Assembly (NCBI RefSeq): GCF_014842265.1
Contig: NZ_JACYVI010000003.1
Coordinates: 248,001 to 312,000, forward strand
Source of the DNA: Pseudomonas sp. CFBP 13711
GTDB lineage: Bacteria; Pseudomonadota; Gammaproteobacteria; Pseudomonadales; Pseudomonadaceae
DNA length: 64,000 nt
Reading direction: 5' to 3'
The position numbers were made by a program, and so were the translations under genes. Positions 1 through 8,902 of this stretch are shown here, one piece after another (the first letter of the stretch is position 1; each line of letters starts with the position of its first letter). Under the pieces are notes generated by a model. The model had not been told where the DNA came from and made no database searches. It saw nothing but the letters and a program-made list of their open reading frames with translations.

Positions 1-104
1 GAGAGGCAGGCAGAATTTCTGCGGCATCCAAAATTGTTGACACCTGCTGATTGAATGCCCGCAAATCTAGCGAAAGATGCCAGATTCGTCAAAGCAAAAC
101 GATC

Positions 105-118
105 GATTGTCGACAATC
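105..118. promoter_or_regulatory. 14-bp perfect palindrome, GntR-type operator candidate
   Basis: GATTGTCGACAATC is a perfect palindrome. Its core TTGTCGACAA resembles operators of FadR-subfamily GntR regulators. It lies about 210 bp upstream of the first gene and near the left edge of the window, so it may serve a gene to the left that is not visible. No regulator gene is in view; the assignment is inference from the motif alone. Confidence 0.35.
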
Positions 119-330
119 ATCTAATAGCGACACATTTTGACGAAAAGTCCGACAGCCCGTATCCGCGCCGCCCTTCGCTGGTGCCATAAAAGCTTCATGC
201 TAGAATGCCGGCCGCCTCAGAACGCCCACGCGGGCAGCAGGCGGCTTTCGCAGGAGCGGCACCCTTGGTCAAACCAAAACCACTTTTCGACGTCAAAGCA
301 GCTTCTTCACTTTTCATCGCGCCTGGACTT

Positions 331-891
331 ATGAGCCGCCACCCTCTTCTCTTCCTCTTATCGCTGTACCTGCCAGGCGTCTTTCTGCCCGGTTTTTTTC
401 TCCCCGGCCTGGCCCTGGCCGCTGAAAAGACGGTGTATGGCCTGAACGAATATGCCGAGCTGGCCGACATCGACCTGCAGGTCGCGGCCAAACTGGACAC
501 CGGCGCCAAAACCGCCTCCCTGAGCGCCCGCGACATCAAGCGCTTCAAGCGCAATGGCGATTCCTGGGTGCGTTTTTACCTGGCCATCGACGACGCCCAC
601 GAACACCCCATCGAACGCCCCCTTGCCCGGGTCAGCAAAATCAAGCGCCGCGCAGGTGACATCGACGTCGATGACGACAAGAAATACACCGCACGCCCGG
701 TCATCAGCCTGGATGTCTGCATGGGCGAGGCGCTGCGCACCATAGAAGTGAACTTGACCGACCGCAGCGCATTCCAATACCCGCTTTTGATTGGCTCCGA
801 AGCCCTCAAGCACTTCGATGCGCTGGTCGATCCAAGCCTGAAATACGCAGCGGGCAAGCCTGCCTGCGTCAATGCTCCAACCGCAGAGTAA
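331..891 (+). CDS. Retropepsin-like (RimK-associated) aspartic protease, exported
   Basis: 186 aa from the ATG at 331. The N-terminus has a hydrophobic signal sequence (about residues 3-28, ending near LALAAE) followed by one domain. The motif KLDTGAKTASLSA carries the D-T-G of retropepsin-like aspartic proteases. The family (PF05618) is often labelled ATP-dependent zinc protease, which the motif does not support. An in-frame ATG at 205 would hide the signal peptide inside a long N-terminus, so the later start is preferred. The stop is 4 nt before the next start, so it is the first gene of an operon with the transglutaminase-like membrane protein and the ATP-grasp ligase. This three-gene arrangement is known from comparative genomics of amidoligase clusters. 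It is predicted to act in the periplasm on a peptide or amide product of the ligase; the substrate is not known from sequence. Confidence 0.85.
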   Translation: MSRHPLLFLLSLYLPGVFLPGFFLPGLALAAEKTVYGLNEYAELADIDLQVAAKLDTGAKTASLSARDIKRFKRNGDSWVRFYLAIDDAHEHPIERPLARVSKIKRRAGDIDVDDDKKYTARPVISLDVCMGEALRTIEVNLTDRSAFQYPLLIGSEALKHFDALVDPSLKYAAGKPACVNAPTAE

Positions 892-895
892 CGAC

Positions 896-2446
896 ATGCG
901 CTCTCTTACCCTCCATCTGAAGATCCTGATCGCGACCCTCGTCACGCTGGGCATCGCGATCACGGCTTATCAGATATTGGTACTCGGCATTCCGGTGACC
1001 GAAGATGAAACCGACGACCTGTGGAACATCGACGCCAAGGTCGAGTTCGTCGCCAACCCCAAGGACACGGTCAAGGTGCAGATGTACGTGCCGCCGCTGT
1101 CCCGCGATTACATCAGCCTCAATGAAAGCTTCATCTCCAACAACTATGGCGTGAACGTCAACCGCGCCGACGGCAACCGCAAGGTCACCTGGTCCGCGCG
1201 CCGGGCCACCGGCAATCAGACGCTGTACTACCGACTGGTATTGACCAAGCGCTACAGCGGCGAGAAAGCCAAGATCAAGGGGCCGATCTTCCGCGACAGC
1301 ATCGTCGTCGAAGGGCCGGAAAAAATCGCTGCCGACGCCCTGCTTGCGCCCATCCGGCAGCACTCCGCCGACGTCGAAACCTTCGTCAGCGAAGCCATCA
1401 AGCGGGTCAACAATCTGAGCGACGACAACGTCAAGCTGCTGCTGGCCGGCGATACCTCGGTGGCGAACAAGGCGCGCATCACCGAAACCCTTTTGTCCAT
1501 CGCCCACGTGCCGGTGGAGAAAGCCCACACCATCCGTTTGGTCGCCGATCAGCCGCAGTCGCCGGAACTGTGGCTGCGCAGCTTCAATGGCAAGGACTGG
1601 CTGTATTTCAACCCGGAAACCGGTGAAGCGGGCCTGCCCCAGGACCGCCTGCTGTGGTGGATCGGCAATGACAACCTGATCTCCGTCGAGGGTGGCAAGA
1701 AGGCCACGGTCAACTTCAGTCTGAACAACAGCGAGATGAACGCGATTCGTCTGGCCAAGCTGACCGACGAAAGCACCGACGCCGACTTCCTCGAGTACTC
1801 GCTCTACAGCTTGCCGCTGCAAACCCAGCAGACCTTCATGATCATGGTGATGATCCCGATCGGCGTGCTGGTGATCCTGATCCTGCGCAACCTCGTAGGC
1901 CTGCAAACCCTGGGCACCTTCACCCCGGTGCTGATCGCGCTGGCGTTCCGCGAGACCCAACTGGGCTTTGGCATCGTGTTATTCACCATCATCACGGCGC
2001 TGGGCCTGTCCCTGCGCTCGTACCTGGAACACCTCAAGCTGCAAATGCTGCCGAGGCTGTCGGTGGTGCTGACCTTCGTGGTGGTGTTGATTGCCGCCAT
2101 CAGCCTGTTCAGCCACAAGCTGGGGCTTGAGCGCGGGCTGTCGGTGGCGCTGTTCCCGATGGTGATTCTGACCATGACCATCGAGCGCCTGTCGATCACC
2201 TGGGAAGAGCGCGGCGGCGGGCACGCGATGAAAGTCGCCATCGGCACGCTGTTCGCGGCGTCTCTGGCGCACATCATCATGAGCATTCCGGAGTTCATCT
2301 ACTTCGTGTTTACGTTCCCGGCGATCCTCCTGATTCTGGTGGGCTTCATGCTGGCGATGGGGCGTTATCGCGGTTATCGGCTGACCGAGCTGATCCGCTT
2401 CAAGGCCTTCCTCAAGGAAGATGCCGAGCGGGAACACCATCAATGA
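896..2446 (+). CDS. Inactive transglutaminase fused to multi-pass membrane domain
   Basis: 516 aa from the ATG at 896; an in-frame upstream start at 872 would overlap the previous gene. Residues about 7-30 form an N-terminal membrane anchor. About residues 35-300 are an extracytoplasmic region of the inactive transglutaminase-like type (PF14400-like), with no clear Cys-His-Asp triad. From about residue 308 to 500 there are several strongly hydrophobic helices (for example around FMIMVMIPIGVLVILIL), matching the 7TM_transglut family (PF14402). It overlaps the ligase by 4 nt (ATGA) and follows the protease by 4 nt, so the three products are probably made together. The likely role is a membrane-embedded, periplasm-facing partner that binds rather than cleaves peptides. 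Family assignment is firm; function is inference. Confidence 0.85.
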   Translation: MRSLTLHLKILIATLVTLGIAITAYQILVLGIPVTEDETDDLWNIDAKVEFVANPKDTVKVQMYVPPLSRDYISLNESFISNNYGVNVNRADGNRKVTWSARRATGNQTLYYRLVLTKRYSGEKAKIKGPIFRDSIVVEGPEKIAADALLAPIRQHSADVETFVSEAIKRVNNLSDDNVKLLLAGDTSVANKARITETLLSIAHVPVEKAHTIRLVADQPQSPELWLRSFNGKDWLYFNPETGEAGLPQDRLLWWIGNDNLISVEGGKKATVNFSLNNSEMNAIRLAKLTDESTDADFLEYSLYSLPLQTQQTFMIMVMIPIGVLVILILRNLVGLQTLGTFTPVLIALAFRETQLGFGIVLFTIITALGLSLRSYLEHLKLQMLPRLSVVLTFVVVLIAAISLFSHKLGLERGLSVALFPMVILTMTIERLSITWEERGGGHAMKVAIGTLFAASLAHIIMSIPEFIYFVFTFPAILLILVGFMLAMGRYRGYRLTELIRFKAFLKEDAEREHHQ

Positions 2447-3414
2447 TCGGCTGGTGGAAAACCTGGAAGGCACTGGAAGCCAAGGGGATCATGGGCATCA
2501 ACCGGCGTAACGCCGACTACGTGCTCAAGTACAACAAGCGCAGCCTCTACCCGATCGTCGATGACAAGATCATCACCAAGGAGCGGGCCATCGCGGCGGG
2601 CATTCATGTGCCCGAGTTGTACGGGATCATTTCCACCGAAAAGGAAATCGACAAGCTTGACGGGATCATCGGCGGGCGCAGTGACTTTGTCATCAAGCCA
2701 GCCAAAGGCGCGGGTGGCGACGGCATTCTGGTCATCGCCGACCGTTTCGAGGAGCGCTTCCGCACGGTGTCCGGGCGCATCATCAGCCACGACGAAATCG
2801 AGCACCAGATTTCCAGCATCCTCACCGGGCTGTATTCCTTGGGCGGCCATCGCGACCGCGCGCTGATCGAATACCGGGTCACGCCCGATCAGATTTTCAA
2901 GAGCATCAGTTACGAAGGCGTTCCGGACATCCGCGTGATCGTTCTGATGGGCTATCCGGTGATGGCCATGCTGCGGCTGCCGACCCGACAGTCCGGCGGC
3001 AAGGCCAACCTGCACCAGGGCGCCATCGGTGTCGGCGTCGATCTGGCGACCGGCCTGACGCTGCGCGGCACCTGGCTGAACAACATCATCAGCAAGCACC
3101 CCGACACCACCAACGCGGTGGATGGCGTGCAACTGCCGAACTGGGACGGTTTCATGAAGCTCGCGGCCGAGTGCTACGAGCTGTGCGGGCTGGGTTATAT
3201 CGGCGTCGACATGGTGCTGGACCAGGATCGCGGGCCGTTGATTCTGGAGTTGAATGCCCGGCCGGGGCTGAACATCCAGATCGCCAACGATTGCGGGCTG
3301 ACTCACCGGACCGTGGCGGTGGAGAAACGGCTCGAGGAACTGGCGGCGGAAGGTGTTCAGGAGAGTCCGGAAGAGCGGGTCAAGTTTGCTCAGGGGTTGT
3401 TTGGGCACGTTTGA
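2443..3414 (+). CDS. Alpha-L-glutamate ligase-like ATP-grasp protein
   Basis: 323 aa; the ATG overlaps the preceding stop. The ATP-grasp fold is visible: a lysine-bearing ATP-binding segment (FVIKPAKGAGGDGILVI, about residues 85-101), and a late metal-binding segment with DMVLDQDRGPLILELNARPG (about 257-276) in which E and N coordinate Mg. This matches the RimK-related family PF14397. Such enzymes join an amino acid to a carboxylate through an acyl phosphate. No signal peptide is present, so it is cytoplasmic, whereas the protease partner is exported and the second gene product spans the membrane. Together they could make, sense and trim an amidated or glutamylated product across the inner membrane. 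The substrate is unknown. It is the last gene of the operon, followed by a REP array. Confidence 0.85.
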   Translation: MIGWWKTWKALEAKGIMGINRRNADYVLKYNKRSLYPIVDDKIITKERAIAAGIHVPELYGIISTEKEIDKLDGIIGGRSDFVIKPAKGAGGDGILVIADRFEERFRTVSGRIISHDEIEHQISSILTGLYSLGGHRDRALIEYRVTPDQIFKSISYEGVPDIRVIVLMGYPVMAMLRLPTRQSGGKANLHQGAIGVGVDLATGLTLRGTWLNNIISKHPDTTNAVDGVQLPNWDGFMKLAAECYELCGLGYIGVDMVLDQDRGPLILELNARPGLNIQIANDCGLTHRTVAVEKRLEELAAEGVQESPEERVKFAQGLFGHV

Positions 3415-3455
3415 ATTTTGTCGATAGATCGGGCTGATCGGTGTTCACCGATAAA

Positions 3456-3725
3456 CTGATGGCGATCACACCGGCCTCTTCCCGGCTGAAGCCGGTCCCA
3501 CTAAATACCGCGTGCCGTCAGTGGGACCGGCTGAAACTCGGACTGTGGGACCGGCTTTAGCCGGGAAGACGTCACGTGCCACGCCGCACATCTGATGGCG
3601 TTCACACCGGCCTCTTCCCGGCTGAAGCCGGTCCCACTAAATACCGTGTGCCGTCAATGTGACCGGCTGAAACTCGGACTGTGGGACCGGCTTTAGCCGG
3701 GAAGACGTCAGGCGTCACACCGCAA
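3456..3725. repeat. Two tandem 136-bp units of inverted REP-like sequences
   Basis: A unit starting at 3456 (ctgatggcg) recurs at 3592, giving a period of 136 bp with few mismatches. Each unit holds one copy of the REP-like core in one orientation (cttcccggctgaagccgg) and one inverted copy (ccggctttagccgggaag), a REPIN-like layout. The array fills most of the 441-bp gap between the ATP-grasp ligase and the iron permease. I see no gene in this gap. Confidence 0.85.
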
Positions 3726-3855
3726 AACTCAAGCCGAAACTCGCCACCCATAAACCCCCTGCTAAATGAAGATTCACCCCATGCGGCATTGCGTCCCTAG
3801 AGAAGCCTTGCCTATCGCTGTATAGTTTTTTACATACCGAAACAATGAGTAACAG

Positions 3856-4875
3856 ATGTCTCCTGCCAAGCTGTATTCCCCTCTGTTTCTCAGCCTGTTG
3901 GCGTTGATCGTGACAGCCGCCTGCGCGCTGTTATTGGGCCGCTATCAAATTTCAATCCACGATCTCTGCTCGTTCGTTGCGACGATGCTGGGCCTCAGCG
4001 ACATGCCCACTCAGCGCTACGACCTGCTCCACACCTTGATCATCGAGGCGCGCCTGCCCCGGGTGATCGCGGCGATACTCGTGGGCGCCGGGCTATCGGT
4101 CTCAGGCGCGGCGTATCAGGGCGTGTTCCGCAATCCGCTGGTGTCGCCGGGCCTGCTGGGCGTGTTGAGCGGCTGTGCGTTCGGTGCTGCGCTGGGAATC
4201 ATCTGGCACCTGCCGCCTCTGGCCATTGCGCTGGTGGCGTGCGTGACCGGGCTCATCGCCGTAGCGGTTGGTCTGGGCATCGCGCACATGTTTCAGACCC
4301 CCTCGATCCTGCTGTTGGTGCTCGGCGGCATTGTCGCGAACGCCCTCTTCACTTCCTTGCTGTCCATTGCTCAATACATGGCCGATCCGCTGGATCAGTT
4401 GCCGAGCATCGTCTATTGGCTGCTCGGCAGCCTCAGTGCCGTGGACGTGCAGGCGCTGTGGATCATCGGCCCGATTCTGGCCGTGGCCATCGTGATGCTG
4501 TGCCTGACCGGCCGCGCCATCGACGCGCTGTCACTGAGTGATGACGAAGCCCTGAGCCTGGGCGTGCCGGTCGAGCAGATTCGTGGCAGCCTGATTGTCC
4601 TCACCACGCTGATCTGCGCGCTCACGGTGAGTCTGGCCGGGATGGTCGGCTGGATCGGCCTGTTAATTCCGCACCTGGCGCGGTTGCTGGTCGGCCCCGG
4701 CAATACGCGCCTGCTCCCCCTCAGCGCCTGCCTGGGCGGGATCTTCCTGCTGGGGGCCGACGGCATCGCTCGCAGCGTGTCGGCGGGAGAAATCCCCCTC
4801 GGCATCATTACCGAGTTGTTCGGCGCGATCGCCTTTGTGCTGGTGCTGCATCGCGTGCGCAAGGGTTGGCTATGA
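3856..4875 (+). CDS. FecCD-family iron-complex ABC permease
   Basis: 339 aa with about ten hydrophobic segments and the FecCD pattern: GAGLSVSGAAYQGVFRNPLVSPGLLGV near residues 76-102 and GMVGWIGLLIPHLARLLVGP near 262-281. It forms the inner-membrane channel for a siderophore, haem or cobalamin-type substrate. It is the first gene of a four-gene operon; the ATG of the ATPase overlaps its stop (ATGA at 4872-4875). A single permease gene implies a homodimeric channel of the BtuC type rather than a FecC/FecD heterodimer. I looked for a Fur box upstream and saw none that was convincing. Confidence 0.93.
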   Translation: MSPAKLYSPLFLSLLALIVTAACALLLGRYQISIHDLCSFVATMLGLSDMPTQRYDLLHTLIIEARLPRVIAAILVGAGLSVSGAAYQGVFRNPLVSPGLLGVLSGCAFGAALGIIWHLPPLAIALVACVTGLIAVAVGLGIAHMFQTPSILLLVLGGIVANALFTSLLSIAQYMADPLDQLPSIVYWLLGSLSAVDVQALWIIGPILAVAIVMLCLTGRAIDALSLSDDEALSLGVPVEQIRGSLIVLTTLICALTVSLAGMVGWIGLLIPHLARLLVGPGNTRLLPLSACLGGIFLLGADGIARSVSAGEIPLGIITELFGAIAFVLVLHRVRKGWL

Positions 4876-5636
4876 AGCGCTTGCAGGCCCGCGGACTGAC
4901 CTATCGGATCGGCGAGCGCTTGATCCTCGATAACGTCTCGATGGACATTGCCGCCGGCGACAACATTGCCCTGCTGGGGGCCAACGGTGCCGGAAAAAGC
5001 ACGTTGATGAGGCTGCTGCTGGGGTTGCTGACGCCGCACTCCGGCGAGGTGCTGATCGACGGCCAACCGATGCGCTTAATGAAACGTCGCGCCGTGGCCC
5101 GGCAGATTGCCTACGTGCCGCAGAGCCACGTCCCGAGCTTTCCGTTCAGCGTCGCCCACATCGTCGGGCAGGGGCGATTGCCCACTGTGGGTCTGGGCCA
5201 TGCGCCGAGCCGCGACGACAAGGCCTCTGTGCAGCAGGCCCTGAACGACCTGGGCATTCATCACTTGAGTGAACGGCCGTACACCGAACTGTCCGGTGGC
5301 GAGCGCCAGTTGGTGCTGATCGCCCGGGCCATGGTTCAGCGCGCCAATATCATCATTCTCGACGAGCCGGTCACCGGTCTCGATTACGGCCATCAGTTGC
5401 GCCTGCTGGCCTTGCTCAAGCGCCTTGCCGCTCAGGGCATCAGCATTCTCTCCAGCACCCATCGCCCTGAACATGCCCTTGCCTCGGCCAATCGCGTGCT
5501 GGTGCTGCACGACGGCCGACTCATCGCCGACGGATCCCCCCACGACGTCATCGACAGCGCCCTGATGGCGCGTCTTTACCAGATCGCCGTGGAGCAGATC
5601 GACACCAACGGCCACCGCTTTTTTATTCCTTCCTGA
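4872..5636 (+). CDS. FecE-like ABC transporter ATPase
   Basis: 254 aa from the ATG at 4872, which overlaps the permease stop by 4 nt; a TTG six bases earlier is less likely. Walker A is GANGAGKST (about residues 36-44), the signature is LSGGERQLV, and Walker B is IIILDEPVTGLD. It belongs to the FepC/FecE/BtuD group that energises uptake of iron chelates. It works in the cytoplasm on the permease encoded just upstream and receives substrate from the binding protein encoded downstream. Confidence 0.94.
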   Translation: MKRLQARGLTYRIGERLILDNVSMDIAAGDNIALLGANGAGKSTLMRLLLGLLTPHSGEVLIDGQPMRLMKRRAVARQIAYVPQSHVPSFPFSVAHIVGQGRLPTVGLGHAPSRDDKASVQQALNDLGIHHLSERPYTELSGGERQLVLIARAMVQRANIIILDEPVTGLDYGHQLRLLALLKRLAAQGISILSSTHRPEHALASANRVLVLHDGRLIADGSPHDVIDSALMARLYQIAVEQIDTNGHRFFIPS

Positions 5637-5644
5637 GTGTTTAC

Positions 5645-7756
5645 ATGACCCGATCCTTCTCATCGCGCCTGGCGTTCGCGCCGCTTTTGTTTGGCGGCTT
5701 CGCCCAGGTCAGTCTGGCGCAGGAAATGACCCTGGCACCGCTGGACATCAGCGCCGAACAGTCGATTGCCGATCAGGCGCGGGAGAAGTCGGCGACCCTC
5801 GGCCCCATGGGTGAGCGCAGGCTGCTGGACACGCCCTACTCCATCAGCGTGCTGTCCTCCGACCTGATCGACAGCCAGCAGCTGAAAAGCTTCAAGGACA
5901 TCATTCGCTACATGCCCTCCGTGCAGGCCGACGGCGCCCGGCCGCAAACCCGGGGCCTGCAGGGCAGCGTGGTGCAGAACAGCCGGCTGGACGGCCTCAA
6001 CGTGGTCTCGACCACCGATTACCCGGCCGAGCAACTGGGCGGCGTCGAGGTGCTGAGCGGGCTGTCGGGGTCGCTGTATGGCCCGGCGAATCCGGCCGGC
6101 ACCTTCAACCTGCTGTCGAAACGCCCGACGGATTTCACCCGCAATCGGGTGACGGTCGGCGTGGGCACCGGTCTGACCTGGCTCAAGGCCGCCGACCTGA
6201 GCGGCCCGTTCGACCCGGACGGCAAGATCAAATACCGCCTGAACGTCGCCGACGAGCAAGGCCACAGTTATGCCCCGGGCAGCACGTTGCGCCGGCAGCT
6301 GGTCAGCCTCGCCACGGATTTTCAGATCAGTGACGACAGCGTCATCGAAACCAACTTCAGCCACTACAGCTATCTATCCAAGGGACTGCCCGGCAAGTTC
6401 GCCGTCGCCTCGGGCGTCACGCTGCCCCACGCGCCGGACCCGACCCGCAGCAACCTCGGGCAGCATTATTCCGGCGACAACAACACCACGGACACCGCCA
6501 GCGCGCATTTCAAGCACGACTTCGACGGCAACTGGAAACTCGACATTGGCGCACTGCGGCAGATCGCCGACCGCGAATCCACCGCGGTCACCAACACACT
6601 GATCAACAATGCCGGGACGTATCGCAGCTCGGTGACCAGCGCCACTGCAAGCCGCTTCACCATCAACAGCTATCTGGCCAACCTCAATGGCAGCGTCTAC
6701 ACCGGCGGCATTCGCCACGACCTGACCGTCGGCGTCACCGGTTTTGACTGGGACAACTACAACCCCGTGGCGGGCGGAACGACAATCTTGGGCAGCGCGT
6801 CATTGAGCAACCCGGTCGCCTTCGACGAGCCGGACTTCCCCGACTTCACAGACCGATACCACTCGGCCAACGCCCGCCAACGCTCGTTCGTGCTGGGCGA
6901 CACCCTGACGTTCACACCGAAATGGAGCCTGATGCTCAGCGGCAGCCAGAGCCGCCTGACCGCCGACAATTATTCCCAGGCGGGTGTCCACGCCTCATCG
7001 CAGGATTCGGGGATCAGCACCGCAAGCAGCGTGATGTACAAACCGGTGGACGACCTGACGCTGTACCTGACCTACGCCGACAGCCTGCAGCAGGGCGACA
7101 GTGCGGCGGCCGGCAGCAACAACGCCGGGGCGATCCTCTCGCCGTATCGCAGCCGCATGTGGGAGCTGGGCGGCAAATGGGTCGCGCGCGGGGTCAACCT
7201 TTCGCTGGCGGCGTTTCAGATCAAACGTCCCTTTGCCTACACCCAGCCCGATAACGTCTATGCCGTGGCGGGTGATCAGCGCAATCGCGGGGTGGAATTC
7301 CTCGCCGACGGTGACCTGACTCAAAATCTCAAGATGTTCGGCGGCATCACCTGGCTGGACCCGAAGCTGCTGTCCACCGGCAACGACAGCACGGAAGACA
7401 CCCGGATCGTTGGGCTATCACGGATGACCGCCAGTCTGCTGACCGAATACCGCATCGACCAGGTGCCGGGCCTCGCCGTCAACCTCAACGCCCGTTACGC
7501 CAGCGCTCGCCCCACCGACGACAGCAACGATCACTGGGTGGGCAGCTACACAACCTTCGACACCGGCGCCAGCTACAGCACCCGGTTGATGAAACGCGAC
7601 ACGGTCTACCGCCTCGAAGTCACCAACCTGGCCAACGAACGCTACTGGACCAACATCGTCCCCGGCGGGCTGAATGGCTACACCGGCGCCGGGCAAGCCA
7701 GCGCCACCCCGGCCGCGCCGCGCATGGTGCAGGCGTCGATTCAGGTGGACCTGTGA
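5645..7756 (+). CDS. TonB-dependent siderophore receptor
   Basis: 703 aa. A signal peptide ends near VSLAQE (about residues 1-26). A plug domain follows (about 50-160; TPYSISVLSSDLIDSQQ, then the DGLNV and GVEVLSGLSGSLYGPANPAG segments), then a 22-strand barrel. No extra N-terminal STN signalling domain is present, so it is not a cell-surface signalling receptor. It lies 8 nt after the ATPase gene and overlaps the binding-protein gene by 4 nt, so all four are one transcription unit. It imports an iron-siderophore or similar chelate across the outer membrane using TonB energy. The ligand cannot be read from the sequence; no siderophore synthesis genes are in the window, so a foreign siderophore is plausible. 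The C-terminal residue is Leu rather than the usual aromatic. Confidence 0.92.
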   Translation: MTRSFSSRLAFAPLLFGGFAQVSLAQEMTLAPLDISAEQSIADQAREKSATLGPMGERRLLDTPYSISVLSSDLIDSQQLKSFKDIIRYMPSVQADGARPQTRGLQGSVVQNSRLDGLNVVSTTDYPAEQLGGVEVLSGLSGSLYGPANPAGTFNLLSKRPTDFTRNRVTVGVGTGLTWLKAADLSGPFDPDGKIKYRLNVADEQGHSYAPGSTLRRQLVSLATDFQISDDSVIETNFSHYSYLSKGLPGKFAVASGVTLPHAPDPTRSNLGQHYSGDNNTTDTASAHFKHDFDGNWKLDIGALRQIADRESTAVTNTLINNAGTYRSSVTSATASRFTINSYLANLNGSVYTGGIRHDLTVGVTGFDWDNYNPVAGGTTILGSASLSNPVAFDEPDFPDFTDRYHSANARQRSFVLGDTLTFTPKWSLMLSGSQSRLTADNYSQAGVHASSQDSGISTASSVMYKPVDDLTLYLTYADSLQQGDSAAAGSNNAGAILSPYRSRMWELGGKWVARGVNLSLAAFQIKRPFAYTQPDNVYAVAGDQRNRGVEFLADGDLTQNLKMFGGITWLDPKLLSTGNDSTEDTRIVGLSRMTASLLTEYRIDQVPGLAVNLNARYASARPTDDSNDHWVGSYTTFDTGASYSTRLMKRDTVYRLEVTNLANERYWTNIVPGGLNGYTGAGQASATPAAPRMVQASIQVDL

Positions 7757-8841
7757 GCAAGGGGCGGGGCGGCGTGCGCGGTTTGTTGAGCGTCGTGATG
7801 CTCGTAAGTCTGAGTGTCAGCGCCTTCGCTGCCCCGAACGATGCCGGCCAGAACAGTCAGGCCAGCCCGCTAAAACCCGGACAGGTGCAGGACGATGGCG
7901 GCCAACGGGTCAGCATTCCCACCGAACCCGCGCGCATCGCTGACGCCTGGTATGCCCATCACGTGCTGCTGATGACGCTGGGCGCCGGTTCGCGCATTGT
8001 TGCAACGGTCAACCATCCCGCAAGCCAGCCGTGGATGTTCAAGGTCCTTCCGTCGCTCAACCAGGCCACGGCCATCCAAGGCACGGCGTTCAATGCCGAG
8101 ACCTTGCTCGCCGGGCACGTCGATCTGGTGTTCACACACCTCGGTGATCGGCAGGCCATCGCCTACCGACAGCTCGGCCTGCCGGTCATGCAGATGGGCT
8201 ACACCGACCTGGCCGGGCTGAAACGCTCGATGCTCAACACCGCCAAGGCCCTCGGCGGTGCGGAACCCACTGCGCGCGCCCTCGCCTACAACGGGTTTCT
8301 GGATCAGCAGCTGGCGGTAGTCAATCGCGTGCTGGCGGGTATCCCGACTGAGCAGCGGCCAAAAGTGCTGCACATCGCGTCGGTCAATCCGTTGAAGGTG
8401 GACGGCGCCGATACGCTGATCGACGACTGGATCGAGATCGCCGGAGGCCGCAATGCCGCGACGGGGCTCAAAGGCAATATGCAGATTGTCTCGGCTGAGC
8501 AGTTGCTGGCGTGGCAGCCGGATGTGCTGATCCTCGCGGCGGCCGCGGGTGATTTGAATCAGGCAGCGCAACCGCAGTTGCTGAACCAGCTTGATGCCGT
8601 GCGCAACGGGCGCGTCCTGCGCAACCCGGCCGGGGTGTTCCCGTGGGACCGTTACGGCACCGAAGTGGCGCTTCAGCTGGCGTGGGCGGCGCAGCAGTTG
8701 CATCCGGCGTTGTTTGCGGACGTGGACATGGCGGCGCAGACGATTGACTTCTACCGACGCTTTTTCGATTACGCACTGACGCCCGAGGATGCTCAGCGGA
8801 TTTTGCACGGTGAGCCGCCGGCGACTGCGCCTTCCCCCTAG
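7753..8841 (+). CDS. Iron-complex ABC transporter substrate-binding protein
   Basis: 362 aa with a GTG start that overlaps the receptor stop (GTGA). A Sec signal peptide ends near SAFAAPND, with no lipobox cysteine, so the protein should be free in the periplasm. The two-lobed FecB/BtuF-type fold is supported by segments such as RVSIPTEPARIADAW at the start of lobe 1, LLAGHVDLVFTHLGD, and the lobe 2 segment WQPDVLILAAAAGD. It should deliver the chelate from the receptor to the permease-ATPase pair encoded upstream. It is the last gene of the operon, followed by 61 nt before pabB. Confidence 0.9.
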   Translation: MSKGRGGVRGLLSVVMLVSLSVSAFAAPNDAGQNSQASPLKPGQVQDDGGQRVSIPTEPARIADAWYAHHVLLMTLGAGSRIVATVNHPASQPWMFKVLPSLNQATAIQGTAFNAETLLAGHVDLVFTHLGDRQAIAYRQLGLPVMQMGYTDLAGLKRSMLNTAKALGGAEPTARALAYNGFLDQQLAVVNRVLAGIPTEQRPKVLHIASVNPLKVDGADTLIDDWIEIAGGRNAATGLKGNMQIVSAEQLLAWQPDVLILAAAAGDLNQAAQPQLLNQLDAVRNGRVLRNPAGVFPWDRYGTEVALQLAWAAQQLHPALFADVDMAAQTIDFYRRFFDYALTPEDAQRILHGEPPATAPSP

Positions 8842-8902
8842 GACTCGACCCTGCGGAAGACTACAATCGCCGTCCTCGCGCACTGACTGATCCACGCCTC
8901 GC

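Noticed and set aside
869..1960. 363-codon open frame on the minus strand opposite the transglutaminase-like gene
   Set aside because: GC-rich shadow frame; His/Gln/Asp-rich composition with no domain, lying wholly inside a well-supported gene.
3726..3855. Fur box before the iron-uptake operon
   Set aside because: I looked for the 19-bp GATAATGATAATCATTATC pattern and found no match good enough to report.
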